From Aphrophora alni (taxonomy: Eukaryota > Arthropoda > Insecta > Hemiptera > Aphrophoridae), in the NCBI GenBank assembly GCA_963513935.1, contig OY740771.1:18149349-18213348 (forward strand): a DNA stretch of 64,000 bases, read 5' to 3'. The stretch's first letter is position 1; each line of letters starts with the position of its first letter. The notes beneath the pieces were generated by a model. That model made no database searches. It saw nothing but the letters and a program-made list of their open reading frames with translations, and had not been told where the DNA came from. Positions 60,839 through 64,000 of this stretch are shown here, one piece after another. The position numbers and the translations under genes were made by a program.

Positions 60839-61900
60839 CAGGGGTCTCCAAACTACGGCCCGAGGGCCACATCCGGCCCGCGGACAGATTTTGTCCGGCC
60901 CGCAGAGAGCTAGCATACTTGAAAACTCCTTTTAGAGAACATATTTTTTATAGCAAATTAAATTTAGTTTACTGAAGTATTCTAATTTTATGTTGAATAA
61001 TTATTAATATGACATCTACATTGATATGGTTATGGGCTAACTACTCATAATATTGTTGTAGGCTTATTTTTATTGTTTTTGTGATAAGTTGGATAAAGAA
61101 ACACAGAATTGTAATGAGTAAAGACATGTATAATATGCAGAAAATTTAACTTCAGTATATAATAACTAACAAATTATTGAAATGAATCCAACTAACATTT
61201 TATACATTTTAAATATAACTTAACTTATAACAAGCATAATGACATATAAAATACTAATGAGATTTATGTAATTAAGATTTTCCACTGACAATCGTTTGTA
61301 GTTGTGGACTAATTTTACTTGTACCAATTATTAAAAGAGATTTAAGATGCTCATCAGTTAATTTAGATCTGTAAACATTTTTTGTGTACTTCATTTTGGA
61401 GAAGGTCTTCTCACACAAATAAGTAGTACCAAAAACAGAAAACAGCCCACGAGCAAATTTATGAAAATTATCAAATTGTGTTAGTGGAAGACTCTTATAA
61501 ATTTCCAACAAAGATGAGTTTTGATATTTGTTCTTAATTATATCACTGCACTGTAGATCAATCATTTCCATTTGAAGTTCCGGGGCTTGGGTTTCAATGT
61601 CAGTATCAAAAGGATTCTGAAAAATCTTAATTTGATTCGCAATGGCATCAAAGTCCGAGAAACGAGTATCAAAATTTATTTTCAAAGCACTCAAAGTTTC
61701 GATTGCAAAATCGATAGGAAACTCAGTCTCAGTGGTGTGGCTGAATATTTCACATGTTTTAAAATGTGTAAACATTTACTTCGTAGTTGTGATTGAAACA
61801 GTATCAAGTTCTGACTCGTGAAAGGGGTCAAGGGGTGTAAGGTGTAAGTTGAACGATGAGCTCGGTCTAACTTCCGGCGGCTACGGCCGCCCACAGCTCT
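60839..61900 (-). mobile_element. Second hAT nested in the first, 5' end lost
   Basis: CAGGGGTCTCCAAACTACGG starts exactly where the outer transposase frame breaks. It is followed by GC-rich GGCCCGAGGGCC and ATCCGGCCCGCGG, typical of a widespread hAT terminus. TAATAGAG precedes it and should be the 8-bp target, but no second copy was found at the other side. The right limit near 61900 is a guess based on the end of coding similarity. Confidence 0.7.
61272..61775 (-). pseudogene. hAT transposase C-terminal part (GTF2IRD2/FAM200-like)
   Basis: Minus frame of 167 codons. It reads DFDAIANQIKIFQNPFDTDI and LQMEMIDLQCSDIIKNKYQN, then the C-terminal dimerisation block FGTTYLCEKTFSKMKYTKNV and RSKLTDEHLKSLLIIGTS. 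The phrase YLCEKTFSKMK..K...RSKL.DEHL is characteristic of the hAT branch that gave rise to GTF2IRD2-type proteins. The catalytic centre and BED finger are missing, so it is a truncated gene without internal stops. Confidence 0.8.
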
Positions 61901-63560
61901 AAATAATTCGCAAGTCCACTACTATTAGCACAAACACAGATTGACAGATATTCTTTTAATACTACTGATTATTATTAATCAGTAATAGGTTATATGAGTT
62001 GATTTAGTAATAGGCCAATTACTTCAGTCTTTTTTAATATTATTTCGTTGAATTGCTTGGCAACTGTAACTGACAAAACGACAAATAAGCGGAAATTTTA
62101 TGCCAGATATAGATTGTGCGTTGTTGGTTGATTTAAACTTTATACGCCTAGTTCAGCGCCCCCCGCATCACGGCGCCACACGCGGCCGCGTAGTTAGCGT
62201 ATAGCTCGGGCCGGCCCTGGTTATTAATGAATACACTTGAACTGAAATTTTGACATAAAAATTTATTAAAAATATTCATGATCAATGTGAACATACATCA
62301 AGAATAAAATATCATAAACATCAATTACGAATAAAATATCATAAACATCAAGTACTATTAACATCCTAGTAATTATGAATTTTAGTGCCTTTGAAGAAGG
62401 TCTATCTTTTTTATCAAAAATTAACTTTTATTTTAAAATTGTATTAATAGAAAATGAAACTTGCACGTATTTAGTTACTTTACTGAAGTTAAAAACTTAA
62501 ATGTGAAAACTTTACTCTTTTCTCTTGAGTACAAAAGATATATAAAATAAAAAATTAACTTTGTCCTATATCTAAGTGAAATCTGGACTAATATAGCTTT
62601 TTAATGAAATTGATCAAATTTACTCATACTAAATACAAAGAAAAATACATATAATATATTATAGAAATTTACATAATTGAAATAAAACATGTGGTAGGCC
62701 TACATGATTTTACCCAACTGTCGAAACCCATTATCTTTTAAGGACCATTGTTCCTGAAATCGTAGTTGTAGCGTTGAAGAACAGTTGAATTCACCTGTAT
62801 TCTAAAATAATGTTCGTGTTATAATATTTGAGATTTAGTTCACATAACGAGTTAACACAAATGTTCATTGTTCGTCTTTTGAAACCATGTGCATGAGATT
62901 GCACAACATAGTTCGATTTCCTAAATTTTAGATACTTTCGATTCTAAAAAACACAATACTGTCTTTGCAACTCTTACAAATGTTTTTTAACCATTAATAA
63001 AGCAAATTTACTACTTCCGAAACCATTTTCCGTCCTTCTATATAAAGTTCATGGCACATCCTAACATAGGTCTGAAAACAAGTAGACCCAAATCTCGACT
63101 GACCACGTTTTCTTTATTACAGTTTTTTATTAAAAGTTTATATATAGAAAACACTACTGATCACCTTAAACCCTCTACCTTGATTGTTTTTTACTATTTT
63201 GAACTTCATTTTTAGAAAAGTTTCACTACATTCTAAACACAACCGATCACTTCAGATCTCTCTCTCCGACTGTTGCCAACGTACTGTCCTCCCAAACCTG
63301 TTCACTCCGGAAAAAACCATGCAATTCTCCAGTTCAACACACTCCCTGATTTACATAACACAAATTTCAAAAAACACTTTATTTAAACAATTTATTTTAA
63401 ATTTATACATTATTAATTATTTTGTTGATTTGAAAATCTATTTTTATCTTAGAATTTACTTTGTTTAGTACGAAATATTACTTAATCCGGTTACCCCCAC
63501 CATTGCACCCGCTTTATTCAAATATTTAATCAAACCTTCATTTTTACCTTATCACACACA

Positions 63561-64000
63561 AAATTATGATTTGGGTCTAACATTTTTGAACAAATTTTGC
63601 TCAAGGACCTGTAAAAATTACAATTCGTAAGTTATCAGTAAAATCAAAATGAAATTGGCCAAGAAGCCGTTATAAAGTATGTAATATCTCAAAATCGGCT
63701 CTATGAATTTCATTCAAATTTTAGTGAAATGTGAAGATTAATAACTCAAACTGATGTACAAAATTTCAAGTATATTGTGGTTGAAAGAAAAATTTGTAGT
63801 AAAATTAAATGAAACTTGACCTCCTGACAGTTTAAAGTTCAATTTTAATCAAATAGGATTGACACTGAGGATGTGTTTATAGCCTATCAAAGCAAGTTTA
63901 GGCCCTTTTTAAATATATAATTTTTTTTTTCATGGTTCATTTTCACTTTTTGATTGACAACTACCGAACTAACATATATGGTGACTATTATTTTTGGTTC
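63561..64000 (-). repeat. Dispersed repeat R2, inverted copy, at the window edge
   Basis: Inverse reading gives GTTGTCAATCAAAAAGTGAA, GGGCCTAAACTTGCTTTGAT, CTATAAACACATCCTCAGTG and AAAATTTGAATGAAATTCAT in the same order as 56190-56490. It may continue beyond the window. Confidence 0.55.

Larger units (their letters stand above)
59085..62219 (-). mobile_element. hAT transposon inside solo LTR C
   Basis: Both ends are CAGGGCCGGCCC (the right end inverted), flanked by the 8-bp duplication GTTATTAA (59077-59084 and 62220-62227). The transposase is on the minus strand. The element is itself interrupted by another hAT end at 60839. Its coding part upstream of the first catalytic Asp is missing, so a deletion accompanied or followed the second insertion. 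Confidence 0.93.
58866..63556 (-). repeat. Solo LTR of the A/B family (copy C), split by a hAT
   Basis: Starts TGTAATAATTCTAAAAG and ends TTACCTTATCACA, with CACA on both sides (58862-58865 and 63557-63560). GGGCGCCA lies at 58978-58985, followed by CTCAGGGTCGCAAGTTCTTTC as in copy A. Removing the 3,135-bp hAT and its 8-bp duplication leaves about 1,548 bp, within the range of the other LTRs. No interior follows, so it is a solo LTR. Confidence 0.8.

Overview
The window is animal nuclear DNA, most likely from an insect. It is very AT-rich, has large introns, and carries a dense mix of Tc1/mariner, hAT, piggyBac, pogo-type and LTR elements. No bacterial-style gene clusters, rRNA or tRNA genes were recognised. 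A hemipteran or similar insect fits the element mix, but I cannot prove the order.

One host gene runs along the minus strand through nearly the whole window. I place nine exons at 55904-55543, 50337-50105, 49830-49551, 45479-45274, 40146-39913, 32802-32533, 18944-18867, 12713-12642 and 1080-1006. Each is bounded by AG/GT sites and most join in phase. The protein has repeated beta-rich ASH/MSP/Ig-like segments of the kind found in large ciliary and flagellar axoneme proteins. CFAP47 is my best guess, and HYDIN-like or DLEC1-like proteins are alternatives. Its 5' and 3' ends lie outside the window.

Almost everything else is transposable elements sitting in the introns. Five insertions and one fragment belong to a single LTR family. 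Copy A (2158-10773, minus) is complete, with LTRs identical by eye and an intact 603-codon gag-like reading frame but no pol. Copy B (24802-30431, plus) is complete but lacks the reading frame. There are solo LTRs at 34173-35471, 35861-39404 and 58866-63556, each with a matching 4-bp target duplication, and a partial LTR at 16229-17081. All five complete LTR types carry a TGGCGCC box 80-120 bp from the U5 end.

DNA elements include a hAT with a broken transposase (19621-23247), a hAT (59085-62219) carrying a second nested hAT, and a 470-bp hAT MITE (56755-57224). There is also a mariner with 41-residue D-D spacing (41719-43739), a DD34D mariner (53708-55405), a scrambled mariner (about 48430-49480) and an internally deleted piggyBac (51727-53193). 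Smaller ones are a pogo-type MITE with a 73-bp tandem array (47491-48219) and two TTAA-flanked MITEs. A 1.4-kb element with 37-bp inverted ends (37665-39049) encodes an unrecognised lysine/arginine-tailed protein. Nested order can be read in two places: solo LTR, then hAT, then hAT at 58.9-63.6 kb, and solo LTR, then the 37-bp-TIR element at 35.9-39.4 kb.

Most transposase genes are broken by stops or frameshifts. The only long intact frame in the window is the gag-like frame of copy A.
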